Below are positions 25,476 to 35,301 of a stretch of 64,000 nt of DNA, one piece after another. The position numbers and the translations under genes were made by a program. Under the pieces are notes generated by a model, which saw only the letters and a list, made by a program, of their open reading frames with translations, was not told the origin of the DNA and made no database searches. The stretch covers positions 1 through 64,000 of the forward strand of contig NZ_JALKBH010000006.1 in the NCBI RefSeq assembly GCF_023016115.1, in the 5' to 3' direction. How positions within the stretch are numbered: position 1 is the stretch's first letter; every line of letters starts with the position of its first letter. This DNA comes from Alcanivorax sp. S6407 (GTDB lineage Bacteria; Pseudomonadota; Gammaproteobacteria; Pseudomonadales; Alcanivoracaceae).

Positions 25476-27290
25476 TTACTCGTAATCGAACGAGAAGTCT
25501 TCGGCCTTGAGCTTCATGATGCTGCGGGTCGGCTTCAGGGCCGCTTCCGCGTGACCCTTGGCGCTGGGCAGCATGCGCTCGAAGTAGAACTCGGCGGTGG
25601 CCAGCTTGGCCTTGTAGAATTCCGCCGGCTCGTTGCCGCCGTTCTCCAGCTTGTCCTTGGCCACGCCTGCCTGCAGTGCCCAGAAGTACGCCATCATGGC
25701 GTAACCGCTGTACATCAGGAAGTCGTAGCTGGCAGTGGAAACGATATCGCGGTCCTTGGCTGCCACCAGCATGATGCGGGTAGTCAGGTAGTTCCACTCG
25801 GCGGCAATCTTCAGCAGCTTCCAGGCGAACGGACGCAGCTTGGGATCACGCAGGTTCTTGGTGCCGAAATCCACCAGGTTCTTGGTGAAGTCACGGACAC
25901 ATTTGCCCTTGGTGGTCAGCAGTACCTTACGGCCCAGCAGGTCGAGGGCCTGGATGCCGGTGGTGCCTTCGTACAGGGTGGAGATACGCGCATCACGCAC
26001 GATCTGCTCCATGCCGTGTTCCTTGATGTAGCCGTGGCCACCGAATACCTGCATGCCATCGTTGGCCACTTCCAGACCTTTCTCGGTGAGGAAGCCTTTC
26101 AGGATCGGAGTGAAGAAGCCCAGCTCGCTGTCCCAGTGCTCGTACTTCTTCATGTCGTTTTCCAGAATGCCGGAAATCATGTTGTCGGCGTACTGGGCAG
26201 AGAAGTACAGCATGGCACGACCGCCTTCGGCGATGGCCTTCTGCTTGAGCAGCATGCGGCGCACGTCACCGTGGTGGATCAGGCTGTCGGCGATGGCATC
26301 GGGTTCTTTCTTGCCGGACAGGGCACGCATGGACTTACGCTCTTTGGCGTAAGGCAGTGCACCCTGGTAAGACAATTCGGCGTGGGCGATACCCTGCATG
26401 GCGGTACCCAGACGGGCAGTGTTCATGAAGGTGAACATGCACTCCAGGCCCTTGTTTTCCGGGCCAATCAGGAAGCCGGTGGCTTCATCGAAGTTCATCA
26501 CACACGTAGCGGATGCCTTGATGCCCATTTTCTTTTCCAGGGAACCCACATTCACACCGTTGTCTTCGCCGATCTTGCCCGGCAGGTACTTCGGTACGAT
26601 GAACAGGGAGATACCCTTGGTGCCCTTCGGCGCATCCGGCAGGCGAGCCAGCACGATGTGGACAATGTTTTCCACCATGTCGTGATCGCCGGAAGAGATG
26701 AAGATCTTGGTGCCGGAAATCTTGTAGGAACCATCCTTCTGCGGCTCGGCCTTGGTCTTCACCTGACCCAGGTCAGTACCACACTGGGGTTCGGTCAGAC
26801 ACATGGTGCCGCCCCAGGTACCTTCGGTCAGCGGTACCAGGTAATCCTGCTTCTGCTCTTCAGAGCCGTGCAGCTGGATGGTGTTCATGGCACCCAGGGA
26901 CAGACCCGGGTACATGGAGAACGACCAGTTGGCGGTGGCCATCATTTCCTGTTTGATCAGACCCAGAGACATGGGCAGGCCCTGACCGCCGTATTCCACC
27001 GGGTGGCTCAGACCCTGCCAGCCGCCAGCCTGAAACTCGGCATAGGCTTCCTTGAAGCCTTTCGGAGTGGTGACCACACCGTCTTCCAGCTTACAGCCTT
27101 CTTCGTCACCGCTTTGGTACAGCGGGCCAATGGTGTTTTCACACAGCTTGGCCATCTCACCGATGATCGCTTCCACCATATCCGGGGTCGCGTCTTCACC
27201 GTTGGGCAAGGTCTTGTAGTGACCTTCGAAATCGAACACTTCGTTCATCAAAAAGCGCATGTCGCGCACGGGAGCCTTGTAGTTCGGCAT
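25476..27290 (-). CDS. Acyl-CoA dehydrogenase
   Basis: An FAD-dependent first step of beta-oxidation, acyl-CoA to trans-2-enoyl-CoA. The 604 residues match the ~600-residue class (FadE1/DmdC-like, with an extra C-terminal acyl-CoA dehydrogenase-like domain), not the 814-residue E. coli FadE. Visible are the MCLTEPQCGTDLG flavin/substrate signature at 163-175, VFGGHGY at about 415-421 and the catalytic base Glu441 in YEGTTGIQALDLLGRK. A minus-strand frame at 24991-25797 overlaps its 3' end and is a shadow. Transcribed alone, with its own terminator. The chain-length range is unknown. Confidence 0.93.
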   Translation of the reverse strand: MPNYKAPVRDMRFLMNEVFDFEGHYKTLPNGEDATPDMVEAIIGEMAKLCENTIGPLYQSGDEEGCKLEDGVVTTPKGFKEAYAEFQAGGWQGLSHPVEYGGQGLPMSLGLIKQEMMATANWSFSMYPGLSLGAMNTIQLHGSEEQKQDYLVPLTEGTWGGTMCLTEPQCGTDLGQVKTKAEPQKDGSYKISGTKIFISSGDHDMVENIVHIVLARLPDAPKGTKGISLFIVPKYLPGKIGEDNGVNVGSLEKKMGIKASATCVMNFDEATGFLIGPENKGLECMFTFMNTARLGTAMQGIAHAELSYQGALPYAKERKSMRALSGKKEPDAIADSLIHHGDVRRMLLKQKAIAEGGRAMLYFSAQYADNMISGILENDMKKYEHWDSELGFFTPILKGFLTEKGLEVANDGMQVFGGHGYIKEHGMEQIVRDARISTLYEGTTGIQALDLLGRKVLLTTKGKCVRDFTKNLVDFGTKNLRDPKLRPFAWKLLKIAAEWNYLTTRIMLVAAKDRDIVSTASYDFLMYSGYAMMAYFWALQAGVAKDKLENGGNEPAEFYKAKLATAEFYFERMLPSAKGHAEAALKPTRSIMKLKAEDFSFDYE

Positions 27291-27550
27291 CTCAATTCCC
27301 TCGTCTAATCAGTCAGGCTGTCCATAGTCGGCCGCAGGATAAACCCGAACAGGACAGCGAATCACGGGGCGCATTGTTGGGCAAAGCTAACTTAAAGACA
27401 TTGACTGCCAAGGCGGGATGGTGCTGGCGTTACGGTGAATGGGCGTTCACGGGGGGTTGAAGAGCGAGCTGCTAGCGGCGAGCAAAACCGAACATAGCGA
27501 CGAAGCCGCTGTAGGAACGTAGCGCAGCGAATAACCACTCGGGGTGAGAT

Positions 27551-27760
27551 CGGAGCCGCTGTAGGAGCTTGCCTGCAAGCGATCCGAGCCTGGGCGAGGT
27601 AAAAGGGTCGAGTCACGAGTTTCGAAAACCTAAAACCTGTAGCAAGGCATCAGGTTTGGGGTTTTGCCTTTCGAAACTCGGTACTCGAAACTCGCTTCTG
27701 GAATCCTTACCTCGCCAAGGCTCGGATCGCGGTCGAACGACCGCTCCTACAGCGGCTCCG
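27551..27760. repeat. Large nested palindrome (REP-bearing arms enclosing a CGAGTTTCGA element)
   Basis: The outer arms at 27551-27602 and 27707-27760 are inverted copies: CGGAGCCGCTGTAGGAGC ... GATCCGAGCCTGGGCGAGG against CCTCGCCAAGGCTCGGATC ... GCTCCTACAGCGGCTCCG. Each arm carries its own small REP hairpin, of different sequence. Between them sits a complete CGAGTTTCGA-family inverted repeat at about 27606-27697. A further GTAGGAACG REP variant lies at 27510-27536. The gap 27291-27836 contains no supported gene. Confidence 0.85.
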
Positions 27761-27836
27761 ATCGCACCTCGAGCCAAGTCCCACAGCAGCTCCGTAGAAA
27801 GGGTTTTCCTCAAAGCTCGTAGCTAGAAGCTCGGAG

Positions 27837-28646
27837 CTATTTCTTCCCCTTCCAGCTATACATGGAAGTGGATACCCCGATGCGGTAGGCCACTTCGTCC
27901 CAGATCTTGCGGGGCAGGGCGGCCTTGAGCAGTTCGGTGGATTTGGCAATCGGCGGCTCGATCACGAAGCTGTCTTTCTTGAGCATGCCCTTGATGATGC
28001 TCTTCACCACTTTCTCAGGCGTCAGCATGGGGGTCAGCAGGGGCGTCTTCACGCCGTCGAACATGCCGGTGGAAATATAGCTGGGGCAGACGGTGGTTAC
28101 GTCCACGTTCTTGATCTTGCGCACATCCAGTTCCAGACGGATGGATTCGGAGAAACCCACCACCGCCCATTTGCTGGCCGCATAGGTGCTGCCGTAGGGC
28201 AGGCCCACAAAGGCAGAGGCACTGGCGATGTTGACCAGGTAACCCTGTTTGGCTTGGATCAGATCGTTGAGGAAGGCATGGGTCATCGCCATCAGCCCTT
28301 CGCTATTGATACGGAAGGTGTTCAGATGCTGCTCCAGCTCCACCTGCTCGAACTCGCCCCCGAACACCACCCCGGCATTGTTGATCAGCGCCGTGATCGG
28401 GCCCACTTCCTCATGCAGCTTGTCGCGGAATTTGGCGATGGAGGCCAGTTTGCTCACATCCAGCACATAGGCATGGGCCTTGCCACCGGCTGCCTTGATC
28501 CGCTCCGCCACCTCACGGGCAGCGGCAATCCGGCGAGCCGTGACGATCACCTCGGCCCCCAGTTTGGCAAACTCTTCCGCCATCAAGGCGCCAATACCGG
28601 CACCGGCGCCGGTGATCAGAATGCGGTGATTATCAAAACGGGCCAT
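27837..28646 (-). CDS. Short-chain dehydrogenase/reductase
   Basis: A 269-residue NAD(P)-dependent oxidoreductase of the classical SDR fold. The nucleotide-binding motif TGAGAGIG is at residues 12-19, NNAG at 89-92 and the catalytic Tyr155-x3-Lys159 in STYAASKW, with an active-site serine near 142-144. After the Rossmann core, the VCPSYISTGMFDGVKTPLLTPMLTPEKV segment and a basic C-terminus (SWKGKK) resemble SDRs annotated as acting on lipids. The arginines in TARR after beta-2 hint at NADP preference. The substrate is unknown. Neighbouring lipid genes make a fatty aldehyde or ketone plausible, but that is inference. Confidence 0.88.
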   Translation of the reverse strand: MARFDNHRILITGAGAGIGALMAEEFAKLGAEVIVTARRIAAAREVAERIKAAGGKAHAYVLDVSKLASIAKFRDKLHEEVGPITALINNAGVVFGGEFEQVELEQHLNTFRINSEGLMAMTHAFLNDLIQAKQGYLVNIASASAFVGLPYGSTYAASKWAVVGFSESIRLELDVRKIKNVDVTTVCPSYISTGMFDGVKTPLLTPMLTPEKVVKSIIKGMLKKDSFVIEPPIAKSTELLKAALPRKIWDEVAYRIGVSTSMYSWKGKK

Positions 28647-28660
28647 GGCAATTCCTTAGC

Positions 28661-28812
28661 TACAAGCTTCAAGCTACAAGCTGCAACGCGAGGGCAGTCT
28701 GTAGGGTGTTGGGACGTTGTCGTCGCGATTCACCTCCGGGCGCGGGCACGGAGGTACTGAATAAAGGAGTGTTTACCGCGCCTTGCAGCTTGAAGCTTGT
28801 CGCTTGCAGCTG
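28661..28812. repeat. Long inverted-repeat element, AAGCTTCAAGCTACAAGCTG family
   Basis: About 150 bases between the antiporter and SDR genes. The left end reads CTACAAGCTTCAAGCTACAA, the right end CAGCTTGAAGCTTGTCGCTT. The right arm reaches the stop codon of the antiporter gene. Confidence 0.75.
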
Positions 28813-28814
28813 CT

Positions 28815-30515
28815 TTACCCCGGCAGTTTCAGGCCAGCCATCACCACCAGCCCGTCTTCCACCGATCTGGCCCGCAGTCGCAGGCCGCTGATGCGTACCG
28901 TATCACCGACCACCGCCTGTTTCCCCACCTGTTTGGTAAACAGCTCGGTCACCGTGAGGCCCTGCCATAGCGGCGGTGGTGCCTCCACGCCGTAGATGGC
29001 CACCAGTTGTGCCACCGGAGTCTTGCCGATCACGGTGAAGTCGCCGTAGTAGCGTTTCTCATCCGGACTCATGTGGTGACACAGATCGGACAGGGCGGGT
29101 TTGTGAGAGAGCGGGGCCAGCCAGCTGATCAGGTCTCCCGCCTCGATCACCGGCTCTTCCGTGGGGCTGTGGACCTTGTGATCACGGTACAGCATCAACG
29201 GGGTGCGCTCGTCATCAGACAATTCATTCAGGGGCTTGCCCACCGCCCGGGCGCCTTCCTCTACCTGAAACTGCAGCAGGAAACGGTCCCGCGGCGCGGC
29301 CAGGGCTACAGTCTGGCGGGCCTCGGTGGAAGGGGGAATCGATACCTTCATGCGCCGCGCCATGAAGCGCAGGCTGGCCCCCTGGCCAATCAGGGAGATC
29401 AGCACCACCACCAGGGTGATGTCGAACAGCAGGTAGGTCTGCTCCACCCCGGCCAGCAGCGGGAACACCGCCAGCACGATGGGTACCGCGCCGCGCAACC
29501 CGGTCCAGGCAATGAACATTTCTTCCCGGGCCTTGAAGCGGAACGGCAACAGGCTCATCCACACCGCCATGGGGCGTGCCAGCAGCATCAGGAATGCCGC
29601 CACCGCCAGGGCCCACAGCAGGTGGTCGGTCAGCCGTGACGGCGTCACCAGCAACCCGAGAATCAGGAACATGCCGGACTGGGCCAGCCAGGCCATGGAA
29701 TCCATGGACTTGAGCACGTTGTCACCGGTGCCGCCGCGACGGTTGCCCGCCACCAGCCCGGTCAGGTAAATGGCCAGAAAGCCGGAACCGCCCACCAGGT
29801 TGGTGATGGCAAACACCATGGCGCCGCCACTGCACAGCAGCAGCGCATGCAGGCCCTCATTGCTGCGCACCCGCAGTAGCAGTTCGCTGATCACCACCCC
29901 CAGCAACAACCCCAGCAGGGCCCCCAGGCCGAACTGCTTGAGCAGGGTAATGGCCATGCCCAATCCCCACTGGGCATCCGGGTCCACCAGCATGCCCACC
30001 AGCATCAGGGTAATAAAGATGGCCATGGGGTCGTTAAGGCCGGACTCGATCTCCAGGGTGCTGGCCACCCGCTCGTTGAGTTTCACCCCGGCACCCTTGA
30101 TCACACTGAATACCGCCGCCGCATCGGTGGAGCCGATAATGCCGCCCAGCAACAGCCCCAGACGCCAGTCGATGCCCATCAACCAGGTAGCAAAGGCACC
30201 CACCAGGCCGGCGGAAATCGCCACCCCCAGGGTGGCCAGGCTCAGCGCCGGCCACAGCCCCAGTTTGAAAGTGCTTAATTGGGTGCGCAGCCCGCCATCC
30301 AGCAGGATCACCGCCAACGCGATGTTGCCAATCACATAGGCGGTGGAAAAATCATTGAATTCAATCCCGCCCAGCCCGTCTTCACCGGCCAGCATCCCCA
30401 CCACCAGAAAGATCAGCAGCGACGGCACCCCAAAGCGGGCACTGAACGAGCCCAGCAGCAGGCCGGTAAACATCAGCCCGGTGCCGACAAGGAGAAAAAG
30501 GTTGAGAGAATCCAA
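28815..30515 (-). CDS. nhaP2: K+/H+ antiporter, CPA1 family with TrkA-C domain (NhaP2/CvrA type)
   Basis: An inner-membrane cation/proton antiporter that helps control cytoplasmic K+ and pH. Of 566 residues, about 1-390 form 12 or so membrane helices, with the GSTDAAAVFSV and ESGLNDPMAIF transport-site motifs near residues 129-139 and 155-165. A cytoplasmic TrkA-C (RCK-C) domain follows at about 400-475 and a small C-terminal domain after it. Length and domain order match NhaP2/CvrA (E. coli about 578). The gene symbol is by architecture; ion specificity is not proven by sequence. Confidence 0.88.
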   Translation of the reverse strand: MDSLNLFLLVGTGLMFTGLLLGSFSARFGVPSLLIFLVVGMLAGEDGLGGIEFNDFSTAYVIGNIALAVILLDGGLRTQLSTFKLGLWPALSLATLGVAISAGLVGAFATWLMGIDWRLGLLLGGIIGSTDAAAVFSVIKGAGVKLNERVASTLEIESGLNDPMAIFITLMLVGMLVDPDAQWGLGMAITLLKQFGLGALLGLLLGVVISELLLRVRSNEGLHALLLCSGGAMVFAITNLVGGSGFLAIYLTGLVAGNRRGGTGDNVLKSMDSMAWLAQSGMFLILGLLVTPSRLTDHLLWALAVAAFLMLLARPMAVWMSLLPFRFKAREEMFIAWTGLRGAVPIVLAVFPLLAGVEQTYLLFDITLVVVLISLIGQGASLRFMARRMKVSIPPSTEARQTVALAAPRDRFLLQFQVEEGARAVGKPLNELSDDERTPLMLYRDHKVHSPTEEPVIEAGDLISWLAPLSHKPALSDLCHHMSPDEKRYYGDFTVIGKTPVAQLVAIYGVEAPPPLWQGLTVTELFTKQVGKQAVVGDTVRISGLRLRARSVEDGLVVMAGLKLPG

Positions 30516-30591
30516 GGGGTTTTCCGGTTAAGTGAGATCAACGTTCTATAGTAGAATAGCTTACACGCAACAAGAGATGCGCTACACGTTT

Positions 30592-30769
30592 GCCGTAGGA
30601 GCGTCGCTTGCGGCGCGATTCCAAACCAGGATCAAAAGCATTTCCACCACAGAGCGCACAGGGTTCACAGAGAAAAACCATCTTTCCTCAGTGATCTCTG
30701 TGGGCTCTGTGGTAAAGCAGTCTTTAACGACGTGGGTTATCGCGCCGCGAGCGACGCTCCTACGGCGTG
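30592..30769. repeat. Composite palindromic element, inverted copy of 10578-10731
   Basis: About 178 bases upstream of mnmG. The ends are TAGGAGCGTCGCTTGCGGCG and, in complement, the same with one change. The core has ACCACAGAGCGCACAGG and an opposing CTCTGTGGTAAAG. The whole reads as the reverse of 10578-10731. It lies in the 30516-30885 gap between divergent genes. Confidence 0.85.
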
Positions 30770-30800
30770 GTTTGGTGGCATGGTTTGAGACGCGTGATGC

Positions 30801-30828
30801 TTGCAGCGTGGAGCGTTCTCCCTATACT
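30801..30828 (+). promoter_or_regulatory. Predicted sigma-70 promoter for mnmG
   Basis: TTGCAG (30801-30806), a 16-base spacer, then TATACT (30823-30828), about 58 bases before the mnmG start codon. It lies just after the composite repeat. Confidence 0.6.
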
Positions 30829-30885
30829 ATCGCGCCCCTTTGATCATATTTTGAGCAGCAGGCAAGCCTGCGAGGTTGTTGTCAG

Positions 30886-32781
30886 ATGGATTATTCCCAG
30901 CGTTTTGGCGTGATCGTGATCGGTGGCGGTCATGCCGGTACCGAAGCCGCCCTGGCGTCTGCGCGCATGGGCGTGTCCACCCTGTTGCTCACCCATAACA
31001 TCGAAACCCTCGGCCAGATGAGCTGCAACCCGGCCATCGGCGGGATCGGCAAGAGCCATCTGGTGCGTGAGATCGACGCTCTCGGCGGCGCCATGGCCCG
31101 CGCCACCGACAAAGGCGGCATCCAGTTTCGTGTGCTCAATGCCCGCAAGGGCCCGGCGGTGCGGGCTACCCGCGCCCAGGCGGATCGCATCCGCTACAAG
31201 GCGGCGATTCGCGAGACGCTGGAAAACCAGCCCAACCTGACCATCTTCCAGCAGCCCGTTGACGACCTGATCGTGGACAATGGCCGCTGTGTCGGCGCCG
31301 TTACCAACATGGGCCTGCGTTTTCATGCCGATGCGGTGGTGCTGTGTACCGGCACCTTCCTGGGTGGCGTCATCCATATTGGTCTGGATAACCATCAGGG
31401 TGGCCGTGCCGGCGATCAGCCCTCCAATGCCCTGGCCCGCCGCCTGCGTGAGCTGCCGTTCCGGGTGGACCGCCTCAAGACCGGCACCCCGCCGCGCATC
31501 GATGGCAAGACCGTGGACTTTTCGGTGATGGAAGAGCAGTGGGGCGATACCCCGCTGCCGGTGATGAGCTATCTGGGCAAGGTGGAGGAACACCCGCGCC
31601 AGATCTGCTGCTATATCACCCATACCAATGCCCAGACCCACGACATCATCCGCAGTGGCTTTGATCGCAGCCCCATGTTCACCGGCGTGATCGAAGGCAC
31701 CGGCCCGCGCTACTGTCCGTCCATTGAAGACAAGGTGAACCGTTATCCGGACAAGGATACCCACCAGATCTTCGTGGAGCCGGAAGGGCTGGACACCCAC
31801 GAGCTGTACCCCAACGGTATCTCTACCAGCCTGCCGTTCGATGTGCAGCTGCAGGCGGTGCGTTCCATCCGTGGCTTCGAGAACGCCCACATTACTCGCC
31901 CCGGCTATGCCATCGAGTATGACTTCTTCAATCCCCAGGATCTGAAGCACAGCCTGGAGACCAAGCACATGCCCGGTCTGTTCTTCGCCGGCCAGATCAA
32001 TGGCACCACCGGTTATGAAGAAGCCGGTGCCCAGGGGTTGCTGGCGGGCCTGAACGCGGCCCGTCTGAGTATGGAGCAGGAGGCCTGGACCCCCCGTCGT
32101 GACGAGGCCTACATCGGCGTGCTGGTGGATGACCTGATCACCATGGGCACCCAGGAGCCCTACCGCATGTTCACCAGTCGTGCCGAATACCGGCTGTTGC
32201 TGCGTGAAGACAATGCCGACCTGCGTCTTACCGAAAAGGGCCGCGAACTGGGGCTGGTGGACGACGAGCGCTGGGCCGCCTTCAACGCCAAGCGCGAAGG
32301 CATGGTGCAGGAAGAGCAGCGCCTGAAGAGCACCTGGGTGCGCCCGCAGACCCCGCAGGCCGAGGCAGTGAACCAGTTGATCGAGAATCCGCTGACCCGC
32401 GAATACAACCTGCTGGACCTGCTCAAGCGCCCGGAACTGGATTACGCCAGCCTGGCCGAGGCGGTGGCACTGGAAGATCGCCCGGCTGCGGACGTGGTCG
32501 AGCAGATGGAAATTCTTGCCAAGTATGCCGGCTATATTGATCGCCAGACCGATGAGATCGAAAAGCTGCGCGCCGCGGAAACCACCGCGCTGCCGGCGGA
32601 TTTCGACTATGAGCAGGTGAAAGGCCTGTCCAACGAGGTGAAGCAGAAGCTTGGCACCGTGCGCCCGGAAACCCTGGGTCAGGCCGGCCGTATTCCCGGG
32701 GTGACCCCGGCGGCGATCTCGCTGCTGATGATTTACCTGAAAAAACACCACCACCAGAAAAAGGCCGCCCAACAAGCATGA
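30886..32781 (+). CDS. mnmG: tRNA uridine-5-carboxymethylaminomethyl modification enzyme MnmG
   Basis: An FAD protein that with MnmE (not in the window) installs cmnm5 on the wobble uridine of certain tRNAs. The 631 residues match the family (about 630). The dinucleotide-binding motif GGGHAGTE is at residues 13-20, the conserved [22 protein letters not shown] block near 46-68 and the [17 protein letters not shown] block near 370-388. The C-terminal helical domain ends with a His/Lys-rich tail. It overlaps rsmG by four bases (ATGA). The operon order mnmG-rsmG-parA-parB is widely conserved near the origin. Confidence 0.97.
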   Translation: MDYSQRFGVIVIGGGHAGTEAALASARMGVSTLLLTHNIETLGQMSCNPAIGGIGKSHLVREIDALGGAMARATDKGGIQFRVLNARKGPAVRATRAQADRIRYKAAIRETLENQPNLTIFQQPVDDLIVDNGRCVGAVTNMGLRFHADAVVLCTGTFLGGVIHIGLDNHQGGRAGDQPSNALARRLRELPFRVDRLKTGTPPRIDGKTVDFSVMEEQWGDTPLPVMSYLGKVEEHPRQICCYITHTNAQTHDIIRSGFDRSPMFTGVIEGTGPRYCPSIEDKVNRYPDKDTHQIFVEPEGLDTHELYPNGISTSLPFDVQLQAVRSIRGFENAHITRPGYAIEYDFFNPQDLKHSLETKHMPGLFFAGQINGTTGYEEAGAQGLLAGLNAARLSMEQEAWTPRRDEAYIGVLVDDLITMGTQEPYRMFTSRAEYRLLLREDNADLRLTEKGRELGLVDDERWAAFNAKREGMVQEEQRLKSTWVRPQTPQAEAVNQLIENPLTREYNLLDLLKRPELDYASLAEAVALEDRPAADVVEQMEILAKYAGYIDRQTDEIEKLRAAETTALPADFDYEQVKGLSNEVKQKLGTVRPETLGQAGRIPGVTPAAISLLMIYLKKHHHQKKAAQQA

Positions 32782-33404
32782 GCCTGCCTGCACAACTGGC
32801 TGACACCCTCTCCCGGGGCATTGATGCCCTGGGTCTGTCCCTCAGCGATGACCAGCAGCGCTTGCTGCTCAACTATGTCGAACTGCTGGTGAAATGGAAC
32901 CAGGCCTATAACCTGACTGCCATCCGTGACCCCCATGAAATGGTCACCCGACATCTGCTCGATTCCCTGGCGGTACTGCCGTTCGTGGAACAGGGCGATA
33001 CCCTGGATGTGGGCACCGGTGCCGGCATCCCCGGCATCATTCTGGCCGTCTCCCGCCCGCAACAGTCCTTTACCCTGCTGGATTCCAACGGCAAGAAGAC
33101 CCGTTTTGTGCGTCAGGCACGGCGAGAGCTGGGTCTGGATAACGTGGAGGTTGTACACGGTCGCGTGGAACAGTACCGTAAAGCACCATCACAAATTATT
33201 TGCCGGGCCTTTGCCTCCTTGTCGGACATGCTGGCGCTGATGACGCCCATAATGACCGACAATACCCGTCTGCTGGCCATGAAAGCGGCCAGCACGGAAG
33301 AGGAACTGGCCACCCTGCCCGCACAGTGGCAGGGGCATCACCACACCCTGACGGTTCCCGGGCTGGACGAGCCGCGTACCCTGGTGGTGGTGAACAAGGC
33401 CTGA
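32778..33404 (+). CDS. rsmG: 16S rRNA (guanine-527-N7) methyltransferase RsmG
   Basis: Methylates G527 in the 530 loop of 16S rRNA using S-adenosylmethionine. The 208 residues are normal for the family. The SAM-binding loop is [12 protein letters not shown] near residues 75-86, followed by [14 protein letters not shown]. The start overlaps the mnmG stop, implying coupled translation. A REP sequence separates it from parA. Confidence 0.96.
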   Translation: MSLPAQLADTLSRGIDALGLSLSDDQQRLLLNYVELLVKWNQAYNLTAIRDPHEMVTRHLLDSLAVLPFVEQGDTLDVGTGAGIPGIILAVSRPQQSFTLLDSNGKKTRFVRQARRELGLDNVEVVHGRVEQYRKAPSQIICRAFASLSDMLALMTPIMTDNTRLLAMKAASTEEELATLPAQWQGHHHTLTVPGLDEPRTLVVVNKA

Positions 33405-33432
33405 TGTCTGTGTCTGGCATCGTCGAATGGAT

Positions 33433-33456
33433 TGTGGGAGCTTGCCTGCAAGCGAT
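33433..33456. repeat. REP element between rsmG and parA
   Basis: A copy of GGGAGCTTGCCTGCAAGCGA within the operon. The open frame of parA extends upstream through it (to 33427), which is why a naive start call would include REP-derived residues. Confidence 0.85.
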
Positions 33457-33507
33457 TTCGTCGAGCATCGAGCCTCTGGCGTCAGGCGTACAATCAAGGA
33501 GAACAGC

Positions 33508-34305
33508 GTGACCACCGTATTTGCCGTAGCGAACCAGAAAGGCGGCGTGGGGAAGACAACCAGCAGTGTCAATCTGGCTGCGTCACTGGCCGCCACCCGC
33601 AAGCGGGTACTGCTGGTAGACATTGACCCCCAGGGCAATGCGACCACCGGCTCCGGGGTGGACAAGTTCGACACCGACTACACCATCTATGATGTGCTCT
33701 GCGACGAGGTGCCCACCGAACAGGCCATCGTGCAGACCCCGGAAGACAGCGGCTTCGACCTGATCACCGCCAATGGCGACCTGACCGCCGCGGAAGTGCA
33801 GCTGCTGGAAATGAAATCCCGGGAGTTTCGTCTGCGCAATGCGCTGGCGCGGATCCGCGACAACTACGATTACATTCTCATCGACTGCCCGCCGTCCCTG
33901 AACATGCTCACCGTCAATGCGCTGACCGCGGCGGATTCAGTGATTGTGCCGATCCAGTGCGAGTACTACGCCCTGGAAGGTCTCACCGCGTTGATGAACA
34001 CCATCGAAAAGATCCGCACGGTGCTCAACCCCAAGCTGCACATCGGCGGCCTGCTGCGCACCATGTACGATCCGCGCAACAGCCTGTCCAACGATGTGTC
34101 CAACCAGCTGATCAGTCACTTTGGCGACAAGGTCTACCGCACCATCATTCCACGCAACGTGCGGCTGGCGGAAGCGCCCAGCCACGGTGCCCCGGTGATC
34201 ACCTACGATCCCAAGTCCCGTGGCGCGGTAAGCTACCTGGCCCTGGCCGGCGAAATCCTGCGCCGCGAACAGGCGCTCAAGAACCCGCCGGCAGCGGCAT
34301 CGTAA
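33508..34305 (+). CDS. parA: Chromosome partitioning ATPase ParA (Soj)
   Basis: A deviant Walker-type ATPase that moves ParB-parS complexes for origin segregation. The 265 residues from a GTG start contain the P-loop KGGVGKTT at residues 11-18, DIDPQGNATTG near 40-50 and DCPPSL. It has no N-terminal HTH, so it is the chromosomal type. I chose the GTG at 33508 because AAGGAG lies seven bases before it and the family begins exactly there; the upstream ATG at 33427 reads through a REP sequence. parB follows after 74 bases. Confidence 0.96.
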   Translation: MTTVFAVANQKGGVGKTTSSVNLAASLAATRKRVLLVDIDPQGNATTGSGVDKFDTDYTIYDVLCDEVPTEQAIVQTPEDSGFDLITANGDLTAAEVQLLEMKSREFRLRNALARIRDNYDYILIDCPPSLNMLTVNALTAADSVIVPIQCEYYALEGLTALMNTIEKIRTVLNPKLHIGGLLRTMYDPRNSLSNDVSNQLISHFGDKVYRTIIPRNVRLAEAPSHGAPVITYDPKSRGAVSYLALAGEILRREQALKNPPAAAS

Positions 34306-34335
34306 TTGCAGGCGGTTGGAATTGTTTTTGCGCGT

Positions 34336-34373
34336 CAGGCATCCAGCGTCTGGCGTCTGGCGTAATTTAAGGA
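34336..34373. repeat. GCGTCTGGCGTCTGGCG repeat between parA and parB
   Basis: The sequence CAGGCATCCAGCGTCTGGCG and a tandem TCTGGCG lie directly upstream of the parB start. An inverted counterpart follows parB at 35302-35343. Confidence 0.65.
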
Positions 34374-34379
34374 ATCACC

Positions 34380-35300
34380 ATGGCGGCAAAGCGTAAGCGC
34401 GGTCTCAGCAAGGGCCTGGATGCCCTGCTCAGCAGCAACGAGTCCTACCAGCAGCGGCACCAGGAAGAGGTCAGCGTTCAGCAGACTGAAGCGCAACCGG
34501 ATCCGGTGTCACAACCGCCCCGCGACGGCGAGCTGCGCCACCTGCCGGTGGAATACATGGAGCGTGGCCGCTACCAGCCGCGCCGGGACATGTCCCCGGA
34601 TGCTCTCGAAGAGCTGGCAGAGTCCATCCGCGCCCAGGGCGTGATGCAGCCCATCGTGGTGCGCCCGCTGGGTGAAAAGCGCTACGAGATCATTGCGGGT
34701 GAGCGCCGCTGGCGTGCCGCGCAGATGGCGGAGCTGGAAACCATCCCGGCAGTGGTCCGCGAGGTCCCCGACGAAGCCGCCATCGCCATGGCCCTGATCG
34801 AAAACATCCAGCGGGAAAACCTCAATCCCATGGAAGAGGCCATTGCCCTTGGCCGGCTGAAAGAAGAATTCGGCCTCACCCACCAGCAGGTCGCCGATGC
34901 AGTGGGTAAATCCCGCGCCATGGTCACCAACCTGTTGCGCCTGATGGGTCTGGAACCCGATGTGAAGAAGCTGCTCGAGCACGGCGATCTGGAAATGGGC
35001 CACGCCCGCGCCCTGCTGGCCCTGGAAGGCAACAAGCAGATCGAAGCCGCGCGCACCGTGGTCGCCAAGGGTCTGTCGGTGCGTCAAACCGAAGAGCTGG
35101 TACGGGACTTCGAAAAAGCCAAGCCGGCCAAACCGGCCCCGGCCAAGGAAGATCCCAACGTCAAGGCACTGGTCAACGACCTGTCCGAGCGCCTCGGCGC
35201 CCCGGTGCAGCTGCAATCCGGCCAGGGCGGCAAGGGCAAGCTGGTGATCAGCTACAACAACCTGGATGAACTGGACGGCATCCTGGCGCATATCAAGTAG
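34380..35300 (+). CDS. parB: Chromosome partitioning protein ParB
   Basis: A CTP-dependent DNA clamp that loads at parS sites. In its 306 residues, a basic N-terminus (KRKRGLSKGLDALL) carries the ParA-interacting region. The ParB/Srx CTPase domain at about 50-140 includes GERRWRAA, and the central helix-turn-helix domain includes LTHQQVADAVGKSRAMVTNLLRL at about 163-185. A Pro/Lys-rich linker leads to a C-terminal dimerisation domain. I found no clear parS consensus in the window. Confidence 0.96.
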   Translation: MAAKRKRGLSKGLDALLSSNESYQQRHQEEVSVQQTEAQPDPVSQPPRDGELRHLPVEYMERGRYQPRRDMSPDALEELAESIRAQGVMQPIVVRPLGEKRYEIIAGERRWRAAQMAELETIPAVVREVPDEAAIAMALIENIQRENLNPMEEAIALGRLKEEFGLTHQQVADAVGKSRAMVTNLLRLMGLEPDVKKLLEHGDLEMGHARALLALEGNKQIEAARTVVAKGLSVRQTEELVRDFEKAKPAKPAPAKEDPNVKALVNDLSERLGAPVQLQSGQGGKGKLVISYNNLDELDGILAHIK

Positions 35301-35301
35301 A

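Noticed and set aside
24991-25797. 268-residue minus-strand frame
   Set aside because: Overlaps the acyl-CoA dehydrogenase in another frame and continues through repeats and a terminator.
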